DNA of 64,000 nt from Micromonospora sp. WMMD812 (GCF_027497215.1 NZ_CP114904.1:2564001-2628000); one strand, 5' to 3'. Positions 45,466-54,707 are shown, counted from the first letter of the stretch. Numbers and translations: made by a program. The notes: generated by a model from the sequence alone, not told the origin.

Positions 45466-46611
45466 ATGGAGGACGCACGTCGGTCCGTGATCCGCATGTC
45501 GGGTGCACCGCAGCGGGCGGACCTGCTGGAGCTGTTCTTCGACCTCGCACTCATCGCCACCCTGATCCTGACGTCGCAGAAGATGGCCGCCGCGCAGACG
45601 TGGACGGGTATCGGTCAGGCGCTGCTCGCGCTGTCCACGCTGTGGGCGGTCTGGGTCACCACGACCTCGTTCACTGACCTCTACAGCCTTCAGAAACGCC
45701 CCATCCAGTTCGTCGTGCTGGGCGTCATGTTCGGCGGAATGTTGATGTCCGCCGCCCTGCCGACCGCCTTCGGCGGCCACGGTCTGGTCTTCGGCGCCAC
45801 GTGGGCCGGGATCAACTGGGGCCGCGGGCTGGTGCTCATCCCGTCCCTGCGCGGCCGGCGCGAGCGAGAACGCCCGTTACGGGTCCTGCTGTGGACCACT
45901 GTCTCGGGCGTCCTCTGGATCGTCGGCGGCCTGCTCCCGCACCCGGACACGCGGCTCGCCGTCTGGCTGGTCGCGCTCCTCGTCGACTACGTCGCGTTCG
46001 GTCTCCGGTTCCCGATACCCGGTCGGCGACCGCTGCCGCAGTACGACGTGGCGCCGGAGCACCTCGCGGAGCGCTACCAGCAGATCTACATCCTGGCCCT
46101 CGGCGAGCTCGTCCTGGTCACCGTTCTGACCCTGAGCGGCATGCCGTTCACCGCCGACCGCATCGGCGCGTTCCTCACCGCGTTCGTGGCGGCCGTCCTG
46201 CTCTGGTGGAGCTACGCCCGCCGGACGGGAGCGATCCTGCGGAACGCCATCGAGCGGTCTGCCCACCGGGACCGACTAGTGCAGGTCAACCCGTACGCCC
46301 ACTGGCTCATGATCGTCGGGGTGGTCGGCATCGCGGCGGGCTTCGACCGGATCATCCAGCACCCTCTGGAGCGCTCGGACGCCATCCTGGCCGCGCTCGT
46401 CCTCGGCGGTGCCGCGCTGTTCCTCGTCGGGCGGGCGACGCTCGACCACCAGGTCTTCGGCCGGGTCCCGTTCTCCCACGTCGCCGGTGTCGTCGTCATC
46501 GCGGCGGCAGCCGCGGCCACGCGGGGGCTGCCGGGCTTCACCCTGGGCGTGGTCGCGACCGTGGTGCTGCTGGGGGTCGCCGCCGGGCAGTTCGTCCGGT
46601 CACGGCGGTAA
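45466..46611 (+). CDS. LtrA-family membrane protein (copy 2)
   Basis: About 381 residues, the second LtrA homologue. The signature RADLLELFFDLALIATLILTS near the N-terminus and HLAERYQQIYILALGELVL in the middle match copy 1 closely, with the conserved 'ERYQQI' and 'LGEL' elements. The hydrophobic profile supports ten or so helices. ATG 45466 is chosen because the family begins there; an earlier ATG at 45364 would add a non-family arginine-rich segment and lies upstream of a possible promoter. It follows a TetR gene on the same strand. Confidence 0.84.
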   Translation: MEDARRSVIRMSGAPQRADLLELFFDLALIATLILTSQKMAAAQTWTGIGQALLALSTLWAVWVTTTSFTDLYSLQKRPIQFVVLGVMFGGMLMSAALPTAFGGHGLVFGATWAGINWGRGLVLIPSLRGRRERERPLRVLLWTTVSGVLWIVGGLLPHPDTRLAVWLVALLVDYVAFGLRFPIPGRRPLPQYDVAPEHLAERYQQIYILALGELVLVTVLTLSGMPFTADRIGAFLTAFVAAVLLWWSYARRTGAILRNAIERSAHRDRLVQVNPYAHWLMIVGVVGIAAGFDRIIQHPLERSDAILAALVLGGAALFLVGRATLDHQVFGRVPFSHVAGVVVIAAAAAATRGLPGFTLGVVATVVLLGVAAGQFVRSRR

Positions 46612-46802
46612 CCGGCACCACGGTCGACGTCCGAACTCGACGCTGGAGGAGACGCCGCGCGCCGTCGTCCGGGTCCGAGGACTATGCCGCCGGCCGTCGG
46701 CCGGGTACCGTCCGAATGATCGTGGTCGATGGCGGGCGAGGCGTCCCGGGCCGGGCACCAGTGGGCCGCGGGCGTCCCGTGCGGCGGACGTAGGGGGCGC
46801 GT

Positions 46803-49106
46803 GTGAAGATCCGAGCAGGGTTGTGTGCGGTGGCGATGGTCGCGGCGGGGCTGGTGGCCGCGCCGCCGGCGGTCGCGGCCGACGTGGGCAGCGCCACCGT
46901 GGTGCCGATTCAGGTCACCGGGGATCCCGCGAAGCGGTTCAACCTGGTGGTGCTCGGCGACGGCTACACCGAGGCGGACCTGCCCACGTTCCGCTCACAC
47001 GTGGACAAGCACCTCAACACCCTCTGGACCATCGAGCCGTTCAAGTCGTACCGCAGCTACGTCAACGTCTACGCCGTGGAGATCATCTCGGCGGAGTCCG
47101 GCGTGGACTGCGACCCGGGCCTCTCGGACCCACGACGGAACACCGTGCTGGGCATGGGTTTCTGGGGCGGCTGCAACCCCGGCAGCGTGCAGCGTCTGCT
47201 GACGGTCAACGGTTCCGCGGCGAACACGTACGCCAACCTGGCGACCGGCACGAACCCGGGCAACCGCCAGCTCATCGCGCTGGCCAACAGCAACACCTAC
47301 GGTGGCGCGGGCGGCACCAACGCGACCGCCTCCGGCGGCAACGCCCTCTCCGCGCTGATCAGTCCGCACGAGCTGGGGCACTCGCTCGGCGGCCTGCAGG
47401 ACGAGTACGACTACTACGCACGTGCCGTGCCCGGCGACACGTACACCGGGGGCGAGCCCTCCTCGGTGCACCACACCGTGCTCACCGAGCAGCAGATGCG
47501 GGACACCCGGACCAAGTGGTGGCGTTGGCTGGGCGAGCCGAGCGAGTCCGGCGGCACGATCGGCCGCTACGAGGGCGGGCTCTACCTGCAGAAGGGCGTG
47601 TGGCGTCCCAGCCAGCACTCGATGATGAAGTCGCTGGGCTTCTACTTCGACCAGGTCGCGCGCGAACGGATGACCGAGCGCATCGCGGCCAAGGTGACCA
47701 TCCTGTCCGACGGCACGCCGACGAACACGCCGATCGGTGCCGACCGGGTCGTCTGGGTGGAGACCCTGCACCCGGTCAGCCACGAGCTGAGCGTCACCTG
47801 GTCGGTCGACGGCGCCGCCGTGCCGGGCACCGGCAACGCCCGCAGCCTCGACCTGCGGTCGCTCCGGCTCCCTCCGGGGCGGCACACCGTCACCGCCACG
47901 GTGACCGACCCGACGCCGTTCGTCCGCGATCCGGCGGTCCGCGACTCGCCCGCGCTCACCCAGCGCCGGAGCTGGACAGTCGACACCGCGCTGACCACCC
48001 CCGCGGCCGGCGGGCCCCTCGCGATCACGGCGTCGACCGCGACCGACCGGCCGGTCGGCGCGCAGGACGTCGTGTACGTGCAGAGCACCCACCCGACCGA
48101 CCGGGTGCCGGCGGTGAGCTGGGCCGTCGACGGCCGTCCGGTGGCCAACCCGGGCCACGACGGCGACCTGGAACTGGCCGCCCTCGACCTGAGCGGCGGC
48201 AGCCACCGGCTCGTCGCCACGCTGAGCGACCCGGTGACGCACGAGTCGGTGACCCGCGAGTGGGCGGTCGACGCGGCACGGCCGCAGGTCGACTACGACG
48301 TCTCGGCGCCGCTGCTCACCACCGCGCGGCCGGGCCGGCCCACCGAGTACGTGTACAACGGCCCGTTCAGCATGGAGCTGACCGGCACGGACGGCGGCCC
48401 GGGGCAGGTCACCTCGGAGTTCCGCCTCGACGGAGACGGTTGGCACAACTACTACGGCTGGCCCACCGACGCGCGGGCGCCGTTCCTGTTCACCGCCACC
48501 GGCACCGACGTCGACGGTCTGGTCTACGGCAACCTCGGCTCGGGCGGCCTGTCCGTGTCGCCGTTCGCCCAGCGCTCCCCCGGCTACGGTCGGCACACCA
48601 TCGAGTACCGGGGCATCGACGCCGTCGGCAACATCGGGCCCGCCGGCTCGTTCGTCGCCACGCTGATTCCCGCGCCGCCGGCCTGCACCGACGTCGTCTC
48701 CGGCCGGCACCCGGGCGGGCTCGTGGTCAGCTCCGGCGTCACCTGCCTGCGCGACGCGACCGTGTCCGGAGCGGTCGTCGTCCGGCCCGGCGCCGCCCTG
48801 GTGGCCGAGCGGTCCGCGGTCTCCGGCAGTCTGGCGGCGACCGGCGCGACCGCCGTCGAACTGCTGAACACCAGCGTCCGGGGTGCCGTCTCGGTGACCG
48901 GCACCACCGGCCACGTCACGGTGGTGGGGGCGCGAGTGGCCGGCGCGATGGTCCTGTCCGGCAACGTCACCGGCACGACGGCGCCCATCGTCGCCGGCAC
49001 CGAGGTGGCCACGCTGGCCTGCTCCGGCAACAGCCCGGCGCCGGTCGACCTCGGGGCACCCAACACCGTCCGGGGCTCGGCGTCGGGACAGTGCCGCGCC
49101 CGGTGA
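46803..49106 (+). CDS. Secreted M64-family metallopeptidase with beta-helix-like C-terminus
   Basis: A 767-residue exported protein starting at GTG 46803, with signal peptide KIRAGLCAVAMVAAGLVAAPPAVAA. The catalytic domain FNLVVLGDGYTEADLPTF is diagnostic of M64 (IgA protease of Clostridium ramosum type), and HELGHSLGGLQDEY (His189, His193) is the zinc site. Middle repeats contain two or three Ig-like domains (ELSVTWSVDGAAV, VPAVSWAVDGRPV). The last 130 residues are a regular beta repeat (VVVRPGAALVAERSAVSGSLAATG) like bactofilin or beta-helix rungs, probably surface or polymer binding. AGGGGGCGC is the binding site. Confidence 0.88.
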   Translation: MKIRAGLCAVAMVAAGLVAAPPAVAADVGSATVVPIQVTGDPAKRFNLVVLGDGYTEADLPTFRSHVDKHLNTLWTIEPFKSYRSYVNVYAVEIISAESGVDCDPGLSDPRRNTVLGMGFWGGCNPGSVQRLLTVNGSAANTYANLATGTNPGNRQLIALANSNTYGGAGGTNATASGGNALSALISPHELGHSLGGLQDEYDYYARAVPGDTYTGGEPSSVHHTVLTEQQMRDTRTKWWRWLGEPSESGGTIGRYEGGLYLQKGVWRPSQHSMMKSLGFYFDQVARERMTERIAAKVTILSDGTPTNTPIGADRVVWVETLHPVSHELSVTWSVDGAAVPGTGNARSLDLRSLRLPPGRHTVTATVTDPTPFVRDPAVRDSPALTQRRSWTVDTALTTPAAGGPLAITASTATDRPVGAQDVVYVQSTHPTDRVPAVSWAVDGRPVANPGHDGDLELAALDLSGGSHRLVATLSDPVTHESVTREWAVDAARPQVDYDVSAPLLTTARPGRPTEYVYNGPFSMELTGTDGGPGQVTSEFRLDGDGWHNYYGWPTDARAPFLFTATGTDVDGLVYGNLGSGGLSVSPFAQRSPGYGRHTIEYRGIDAVGNIGPAGSFVATLIPAPPACTDVVSGRHPGGLVVSSGVTCLRDATVSGAVVVRPGAALVAERSAVSGSLAATGATAVELLNTSVRGAVSVTGTTGHVTVVGARVAGAMVLSGNVTGTTAPIVAGTEVATLACSGNSPAPVDLGAPNTVRGSASGQCRAR

Positions 49107-49264
49107 CCCGCCGCAGTGCCGTCCCGGCCCCGCAACCCGATCGACCAGGTCGGGGGCGGGGCCGGGGCGCGTCCGGGCCGATCCTCGACCGGTACGCGCC
49201 GTGGTGCCGTTCGGCCGCGGCTCGGTGCTCCTCGGCACGGCGAGCTCCTGCTGAGGGTCGCCCG

Positions 49265-50458
49265 CTACAGGGGCGGGTTCGTCTGCGGCCCGTGCCGATG
49301 GACCCGCCAGTCGAGGACGGCGACCCCGGCCAAGATCGTCGACGCGGCGACGGCCGCGGCGAACGGCGGAAGCATCAGCATGACCGGCGCCACCACGCCC
49401 AGGGCCAGCAGGCCGAGGTAGACCGCGGGGCACCGGGCACGTCCGGCCGGCTGTTCGAGATAGGCCCGGCCGATCAGGAACAGTGCCGGCCCGCCGAAGA
49501 TGACCACCACCAGAGCCCAGTCGATCGGAGGTTCCGGATCCTCGACGACCTGCCCGAGGCCGACCGCCGTGCAGATGACCCCGCCGACGATGAGCAGCAG
49601 GCTGAAGCTCGACCAGTGGGACAGCCGCAGGCCCACCCCGCTGGAGCCGGAGGACTGCTGCTGTCCCGACCCGACGTGGTAGAAGTAGACCCGCCAGAAG
49701 GCCACGACGGCGACGAACGCGGCGACGAGCACGAGGGTCCGCTTGGGTGACAGGCCCGGGAAGCTGATGGCGGCGCCGGCCTCGAGCACCACCTCGGCCA
49801 GCGCGATCATGAAGAACTGGTTGTACCGCTCGGCGAGGTGGTCGTAGCCGACCCGGGTGTACCCCTGCCGGGTCGTGCCCAGCCGGAACGCGGGCCAGCT
49901 CAGGGCGCTGCCGAGGACCTCGATGGCGAGCGCGGCGGTCCAGAAGATGCCGCGCCCGAGCCCGCCGCTGGCCCCGCCGCCGATCCAGAGCACGCCGGAC
50001 ACCACGTGCCAGCACAGCACCCGCGCCGGCTGCCGCCACTCCGCCTGTCGGCGCAGTGCCAGGGTCAGGTAGAGCGGACGCCCGACCTGGATGACGACGT
50101 ACGTGACGGCGAAGATCACCCCGCGCTCGCCGAACGCCTGGGGCAGCGAGACGGCCAGCACCAGGGTCCCGAACATCACGGCCAGCAGCACGACCTGGAT
50201 GTCGGCGCGACGCGGATCGTAGATGCTGGTCATCAGCGCGTTGAGGGACCAGATCATCCACATCGCCGTGAAGAACAGCAGCGTCTGGCCCGCCTCGGAC
50301 AGCAGGTTGTGCCGGACGATGGTCAGGTCGTCCGCCACGCGCCCGGCGAGCCGGGCGAGCGCGAACACGTAGACGATGTCGAACAGCAGTTCCAGGACCG
50401 TCGCCCCACGCGGGACCACGGCCTCTCCGAATCGGCGCGTCCCGCTGGGCGTCAGCAT
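49265..50458 (-). CDS. LtrA-family membrane protein (copy 3)
   Basis: A 397-residue LtrA homologue. GATVLELLFDIVYVFALARLA and HLAERYNQFFMIALAEVVL carry the family elements, with a somewhat divergent second motif (AEVVL for GELVL). The central loop between helices contains RQGYTRVGYDHLAERYNQ. The start at 50458 lies 7 bases after the stop of an upstream gene on the same strand, so they are cotranscribed. The shared operon with a DUF302-like protein is different from the contexts of the other three copies. Confidence 0.84.
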   Translation of the reverse strand: MLTPSGTRRFGEAVVPRGATVLELLFDIVYVFALARLAGRVADDLTIVRHNLLSEAGQTLLFFTAMWMIWSLNALMTSIYDPRRADIQVVLLAVMFGTLVLAVSLPQAFGERGVIFAVTYVVIQVGRPLYLTLALRRQAEWRQPARVLCWHVVSGVLWIGGGASGGLGRGIFWTAALAIEVLGSALSWPAFRLGTTRQGYTRVGYDHLAERYNQFFMIALAEVVLEAGAAISFPGLSPKRTLVLVAAFVAVVAFWRVYFYHVGSGQQQSSGSSGVGLRLSHWSSFSLLLIVGGVICTAVGLGQVVEDPEPPIDWALVVVIFGGPALFLIGRAYLEQPAGRARCPAVYLGLLALGVVAPVMLMLPPFAAAVAASTILAGVAVLDWRVHRHGPQTNPPL

Positions 50459-50465
50459 GTCCGGC

Positions 50466-51011
50466 TTAGGTCTGTCCGCACCGCAGCTGCTCCGGCACCG
50501 CCACGCCGAGGTACGCGAGCAGGTCGGCGACCTCGCGGTCCAGGTCGAGGCCCACCTCGGTGATTCCCGGCTGGCCGAACGACGACATGGGGCAGCTGGG
50601 CTGCTCGATGGTGAAGCGCGTGCCCCCGCCGGCCGCGTCGGCGCTGATGGTCGTCCGCAGCGGGGCGTACAGCATGGCCGCCGGGTCGTGGCGGAACATC
50701 CGCTCGGCGATGGTGTGGTTGCCCATCAGGTACTCGACACAGTGCGCCGAGTCGCCGGCGAGCCGCATCATCGGCTGGACGTCGTCGCTGCTCCAGTAGA
50801 TGAGAAAGCCGTGCGGCGCCCGCTCCCGCATCAGGTCGAGCACGTCGGACCAGGGCGCCTGGCGCGCCACCAACGCGTCGAACGCCTCCTTGTCGTACGG
50901 CGGGACGGCCCGCTCGTACTCCCCGCGGAACTGGGCGAAGGGGCGGTCGACCCGGATGTCGAGACGACGAGCCGGATAGCCGTGCACGGCGACGTCGTCC
51001 GACTGACCCAT
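50466..51011 (-). CDS. DUF302-like / SRPBCC-type small protein
   Basis: About 181 residues. The fold resembles DUF302 or a small START-like domain: ARRLDIRVDRPFAQFRGEYERAVPP at the N-terminus, APHGFLIYWSSDDVQPMMRLAGDSAHCVEYLMGN in the middle, then PLRTTISADAAGGGTRFTIEQP. DUF302 proteins bind small ligands. ATG 51011 is used since GGGGG lies 9 bases upstream; an in-frame GTG six bases earlier is also possible. It is the first gene of a two-gene leftward unit with LtrA copy 3. The function is unknown. Confidence 0.6.
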   Translation of the reverse strand: MGQSDDVAVHGYPARRLDIRVDRPFAQFRGEYERAVPPYDKEAFDALVARQAPWSDVLDLMRERAPHGFLIYWSSDDVQPMMRLAGDSAHCVEYLMGNHTIAERMFRHDPAAMLYAPLRTTISADAAGGGTRFTIEQPSCPMSSFGQPGITEVGLDLDREVADLLAYLGVAVPEQLRCGQT

Positions 51012-51150
51012 CTCCACTCACCCCCGCAGGCAGGTCGGTGGCGTAGCTACCGGCACCCGAACGATTACGGTAGACGGATCTTCGGCGTTTCTGACGCTTA
51101 TGGACGGATACGCTGCCGCCGTCGAGCGCCGGTAGCGGGGTGGCGGGCGG

Positions 51151-51432
51151 GTGAACGGGGCCGAATCACTGGTGGGGACGCTGGCCGAGGCCGGTGTCGA
51201 GGTCCGTCTCACCAGCCCCGGCATCACGGAGCTGCACCCGGTGGGTGCGCGGGAGTCGGTCCCGCGGATGCGGGGGATGCTCGCGCTCTTCGAGGCGCGG
51301 TCGCCGGAGCCGCCGACGGTCACGCCCGGATCGCCGGCAAGCCGGCGGCCACGCTGCCGACGCTGCCATCCCGCCCGTGGCCTGACCGGCGTCGCCCGCC
51401 GCGAGCAGTCCTGGCCGGACCAACGGCCCTGA
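51151..51432 (+). pseudogene. Decayed N-terminal fragment of a ThDP-dependent enzyme
   Basis: From GTG 51151 the frame reads NGAESLVGTLAEAGVEVRLT then PGITELHPVGA and GMLALFEA, a clear match to the acetolactate-synthase-like N-terminus. At about 51292-51297 the family sequence moves to another frame (GAVAGAADGHARIAGKPAATL), implying a single-base deletion, and near 51360 it returns to the first (HPARGLTGVARRE) with part missing. About 95 residues of an expected 550 remain. No downstream part of such an enzyme follows, so it is a remnant. The frameshifts are seen; the family match is from memory. Confidence 0.7.
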
Positions 51433-51464
51433 CCGGCGGCGGTCGCGGCGCGGAGGCTGGAGCC

Positions 51465-51749
51465 GTGAGTGGTCGTCGGCCGAGGCCGGACGCGAAGTGC
51501 CCGCTGCGACCCGGTGAGCCGTGCACGCTGTGCCAGGTGGACGTGACCGGCCCGCGGGACTGCCCGCTCGTCTATCTGGTCATGACCGACGAGGACCTGC
51601 GCGACGGGGTGCACCACAGCCGGCGCGCGGCGGGTCGGCCGGCCGGACCGACGCCCGGCGGGAGGGGCCGAAGGTCCCGCCGCCTGTGGTCCCCCGGCAC
51701 TGCTGTGAGCGACCCGCGACCGGTGCAATGGAGGTGGAACGAGAGCTGA
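51465..51749 (+). CDS. Small cysteine-containing protein (DUF6767-like)
   Basis: A 94-residue protein from GTG 51465, with GGAGG at good spacing. The core AKCPLRPGEPCTLCQVDVTGPRDCPLVYLVM has four cysteines in a C-x7-C-x2-C-x10-C layout that I recall from small conserved actinobacterial proteins (DUF6767); the recognition is from memory. The last 40 residues are Pro/Arg/Gly-rich and may be disordered. It begins just after the ThDP-enzyme remnant and lies 13 bases before the DoxX gene on the same strand. A metal- or Fe-S-binding role is conceivable but unproved. Confidence 0.6.
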   Translation: MSGRRPRPDAKCPLRPGEPCTLCQVDVTGPRDCPLVYLVMTDEDLRDGVHHSRRAAGRPAGPTPGGRGRRSRRLWSPGTAVSDPRPVQWRWNES

Positions 51750-51762
51750 AAGGAGCGGCGAG

Positions 51763-52338
51763 ATGACCGCCATCGCCGAGCGTCCGACAATCAACCGGAC
51801 CGCCAACCGCACCGCCCGCCCGCCGGTCGCGACCCCGGCCGAGACGACCCGGCAGAAGGCCGCCAGGTACGTCCTCGCCGGTCTCCGCCTCGCCCTCGGC
51901 TGGACCTTCCTCTGGGCCTTCCTCGACAAGATGTTCGGCTTGGGCCACGAGACAGCGGCCACGAAAGCCTGGATCAACGGCGCCAGCCCCACCGAGGGCT
52001 TCCTCGGCAAGGCGGTCGCCGGCCCGTTCGCCGACGTCTACCGGTCGTTCGCCGGCGCCGCCTGGGCCGACTGGCTCTTCATGATCGGCCTCGCCGCCAT
52101 CGGCACCGCCCTGATCCTCGGGATCGGCACGCGGATCGCGGCCGCGGCCGGCACGCTGCTCCTGCTGATGATGTGGACGGCCGTGCTGCCCCCGGAGAAC
52201 AACCCGTTCGTGGACGACCACCTCATCTACGCCGGTGTCCTCGCCGTGCTGGCCCTGACGACCGCCGGGAACACGCTCGGTCTGGGCCGGTACTGGGCCC
52301 GCCTGGGGCTCGTGCGGCGGCTGCCCTTCCTCCGGTGA
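51763..52338 (+). CDS. DoxX-family membrane protein
   Basis: A 191-residue protein. After a Thr/Ala-rich N-terminus come four hydrophobic helices (YVLAGLRLALGWTFLWAFLDKMFGLGH, then ADWLFMIGLAAIGTALILGIG), with FLDKMFGLG as in the DoxX/thiosulfate:quinone-type family. Members are small membrane oxidoreductase-associated proteins; no cofactor ligands are obvious. GAAAGGAGCGGCG precedes the ATG at 51763. It is the third gene in a row on this strand after the small CxxC protein. Confidence 0.82.
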   Translation: MTAIAERPTINRTANRTARPPVATPAETTRQKAARYVLAGLRLALGWTFLWAFLDKMFGLGHETAATKAWINGASPTEGFLGKAVAGPFADVYRSFAGAAWADWLFMIGLAAIGTALILGIGTRIAAAAGTLLLLMMWTAVLPPENNPFVDDHLIYAGVLAVLALTTAGNTLGLGRYWARLGLVRRLPFLR

Positions 52339-52406
52339 CGATCGACAGGTGACGGACGACCCGCGAAGGCGGCACCCAGACGGGTGCCGCCTTCCCCCCG
52401 TGTGCG

Positions 52407-53393
52407 CTACGCGATCCGCCGGATCGCCCGGACGGACAGGTAGATCAGGAGCAGGGCGACGGCGACGAAGATGCCGGTCTCGATGTACTGGAAGAGCCAG
52501 AACCGGTCCGCCGGCTGGTACAGCCGCCAGTTGTACGCGCCGGGGCCGATCCCCAGCTCGGTCCCGCAGGTCCGGCCCTCCGGCATCTGGTCGGCCGGCG
52601 GACACATGATGGTCGTGTCGTTCAGCACCATCTTCCCGTCGGCGTTGCGGATCCCGCTGGAGAGGATCCAGTCGCCCCGGGCCTCGCGCGGCTCGCCCCC
52701 GATGATGGGGAAGGTGACCGTCTCGGCGGGCTGGTAGCGGGGCCGGGCCAGCAGGGCGACCGCCGCCCGCACCCCGATGTAGCCGAACAGCGTGATGGCC
52801 ATGGCGGGCAGCATCCGGCGGCCGACGGTCCCGGCGAAGATGCCCAGCGCCACGGCGAAGAGGGTGTAGCCGACCGGCACGACACCCTGGAGGTCGAAGA
52901 CGATGAAGCCGAGCCGGCCCTCCTGCGCGGATTTGGTGAGCGGGTCGACCCACCACGACATGCCCAGCCCGTACAGCACCGAGAGGGTCAGCACGACCGC
53001 GCCGGCCAGCCCGAACTTCACCAGCGCCCAGTGCCGACGGCTGACGCCCTGGGTCCAGGCGAACCGGTGCGTGCCGTGCTCCACCTCGCGGGCGACCAGC
53101 GGCGCGCCCCAGAACAGGCCGACCAGTGCCGGCAGGACGACGAGCAGTACGGCCACCAGGTTCAGGGCGCCGTACTGGTTGGTGAAGCGCCGGAAGCCCG
53201 CGTCGCAGGAGTCCACGGTCGCCGTCGCCACGTCGGCGCGGGCCAGGTCTCGGACGCACTGCGGCAGCCCCAGCTCGCCGAAGGTGTGCCGCATCGCCAG
53301 GCCGATCGGGACCATCAGGGCGGCGAGCGCCAGGAACGCGAGGGCGGTGAAGAGCAGTTGCTTACGGTGTTGCCGCCAGGCCAGCCAGATCAT
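52407..53393 (-). CDS. ABC transporter permease (YtrA operon)
   Basis: A 328-residue ABC-2-type permease with six helices: LLFTALAFLALAALMVPIGLAM at the start, LNLVAVLLVVLPALVGLFWGAPLVAREVEHGTHRFAWTQG in the middle and FVAVALLLIYLSVRAIRRI at the end. The segment LVAREVEHGTHRFAWTQG is diagnostic of permeases linked to YtrA-type GntR genes. A large extracytoplasmic loop near residues 245-295 contains two cysteines (MCPP, RTCGTE). Its start overlaps the ATPase stop as ATGA (53390-53393). It is the last gene of a three-gene leftward operon. Confidence 0.87.
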   Translation of the reverse strand: MIWLAWRQHRKQLLFTALAFLALAALMVPIGLAMRHTFGELGLPQCVRDLARADVATATVDSCDAGFRRFTNQYGALNLVAVLLVVLPALVGLFWGAPLVAREVEHGTHRFAWTQGVSRRHWALVKFGLAGAVVLTLSVLYGLGMSWWVDPLTKSAQEGRLGFIVFDLQGVVPVGYTLFAVALGIFAGTVGRRMLPAMAITLFGYIGVRAAVALLARPRYQPAETVTFPIIGGEPREARGDWILSSGIRNADGKMVLNDTTIMCPPADQMPEGRTCGTELGIGPGAYNWRLYQPADRFWLFQYIETGIFVAVALLLIYLSVRAIRRIA

Positions 53394-54280
53394 GCCGGCA
53401 CCCCCCACTCGGTGTGGCTCGCCGTCGTGTCGCCGTCGGCGAGGTAGGCCAGGATGAGGTCCTCGAGGCTGACCTCGCGCACGGTCCACGCGGGATCCGT
53501 GATGTCGCCGTCGGTGCGGACCAGCAGGGTGGACTGCCGGTCGGTGTGGCTGGCCCGGACCACCGCCGCGACCCCGCCGATCGGCCCGCCGTCGTGCCGG
53601 GGGCCGACGAGCTGCCGGTGCTCGGCCACGATGTCGTCGACCCCGCCGACGAGCTGCACCCGGGCGGCGTTCAGCACGATCAGGTAGTCGCAGACCCGCT
53701 CCAGGTCGGCCAGCAGGTGCGAGGAGAGCAGGACGGTGGTGCCGGACTCGGCGACGCTGCCCATCAGCGACTGGAGGAACTCCCGGCGGGCCAGCGGGTC
53801 CAGGCTGGCGACCGGCTCGTCGAGCAGCAGCAGCGGGGGCCGCTTGGCCAGCGCGAGCGCGAGGGCCACCTGGGCGCGTTGCCCGCCGGACAGCTTGCCG
53901 ACCGGCCGGTCGGGTGGGATGCCCAGTTGGGCGAGGCGGTTGCGGGCCAGCGGTCCGTCCCACCGCCGGTTCAGTTTCCCGCCGGCGGTGACCAGCTCCG
54001 CGGCGGTGAAGTCGCGGTACAGCGGGGTGTCCTGGGCGACGAACCCGATGTCCGCGAGCCTGTTCGTGTTGTCGTACGGCGACTCGCCGAACACCCGGAC
54101 CGCCCCCGCGTCGGGCCGGAGCAGGCCGACCGCTAGGTGCAGCAGTGTGCTCTTGCCGGCGCCGTTGGGCCCGACGAGGGCGGCGATCCGCCCGGCCGGC
54201 AGGCGCAGCGAGCAGTCGCGCAGCGCCCAGTTGCGTCCGTACCGCTTACCTAGCTGGTCGGCTTCCAGGACGATGTCCAT
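53390..54280 (-). CDS. ABC transporter ATP-binding protein (YtrA operon)
   Basis: A 296-residue ATPase. Walker A is LVGPNGAGKSTLLHLA, the signature KLSGGQRAQVALALAL, Walker B PLLLLDEPVASLD, and the switch His is in LSSHLLADLERVCD. The C-terminal 80 residues form a small regulatory domain. It lies between the GntR regulator, 10 bases upstream, and the permease, which it overlaps by four bases. YtrA-type ABC systems respond to cell-envelope stress or peptides; the substrate here is unknown. Confidence 0.92.
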   Translation of the reverse strand: MDIVLEADQLGKRYGRNWALRDCSLRLPAGRIAALVGPNGAGKSTLLHLAVGLLRPDAGAVRVFGESPYDNTNRLADIGFVAQDTPLYRDFTAAELVTAGGKLNRRWDGPLARNRLAQLGIPPDRPVGKLSGGQRAQVALALALAKRPPLLLLDEPVASLDPLARREFLQSLMGSVAESGTTVLLSSHLLADLERVCDYLIVLNAARVQLVGGVDDIVAEHRQLVGPRHDGGPIGGVAAVVRASHTDRQSTLLVRTDGDITDPAWTVREVSLEDLILAYLADGDTTASHTEWGVPA

Positions 54281-54290
54281 CTCTGTCCTC

Positions 54291-54707
54291 TCATTCCGCT
54301 CGCGCGGGCTCCTTCTGTGGTGTGTCGTCGGCGAGTGCGGCCCGCATGGTGGTCTCCACCAGCGCGATGACGTCCTCGGGCGTGAGCCCGGCGGCCCGCG
54401 CCCGGCGCAGCCAGGCCACCAGGTCCGCGCGCAGCTCGGCCTGGTTGGGCAGCGAGGCGCCGGCGAGGCTGCGTTCCACGAACGTCCCCACGCCGGGCCG
54501 GCCGGCCACCAAACCTTCGATCTCCAGCTCCCGGTACGCCTTCAGCACGGTGTTCGGGTTGATCGCCAGGGACTGCGCGACGTCACGGACCTTCGGCAGT
54601 TGGTCGCCCGGGACCAGCAGGCCGACGCGCAGCGCCTGCCTCACCTGCTGCACCAGCTGCATGTAGGTGTTCACCTTGGACCGGCTGTCCAGCACAAACT
54701 CGATCAC
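54291..54707 (-). CDS. YtrA-subfamily GntR regulator
   Basis: A 138-residue protein with an N-terminal GntR winged helix (TYMQLVQQVRQALRVGLLVPGDQLPKVRDVAQSLAINPNTVLKAYRELEIEGLVAGRPGVGTFV) and only a short helical C-terminus, the YtrA subgroup. It is the first gene of the operon with the ATPase and permease. A perfect 9-bp inverted repeat lies 18 bp upstream of its start and overlaps the predicted promoter, so autorepression is likely. Derepression probably follows a membrane or antibiotic signal. Confidence 0.92.
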   Translation of the reverse strand: MIEFVLDSRSKVNTYMQLVQQVRQALRVGLLVPGDQLPKVRDVAQSLAINPNTVLKAYRELEIEGLVAGRPGVGTFVERSLAGASLPNQAELRADLVAWLRRARAAGLTPEDVIALVETTMRAALADDTPQKEPARAE

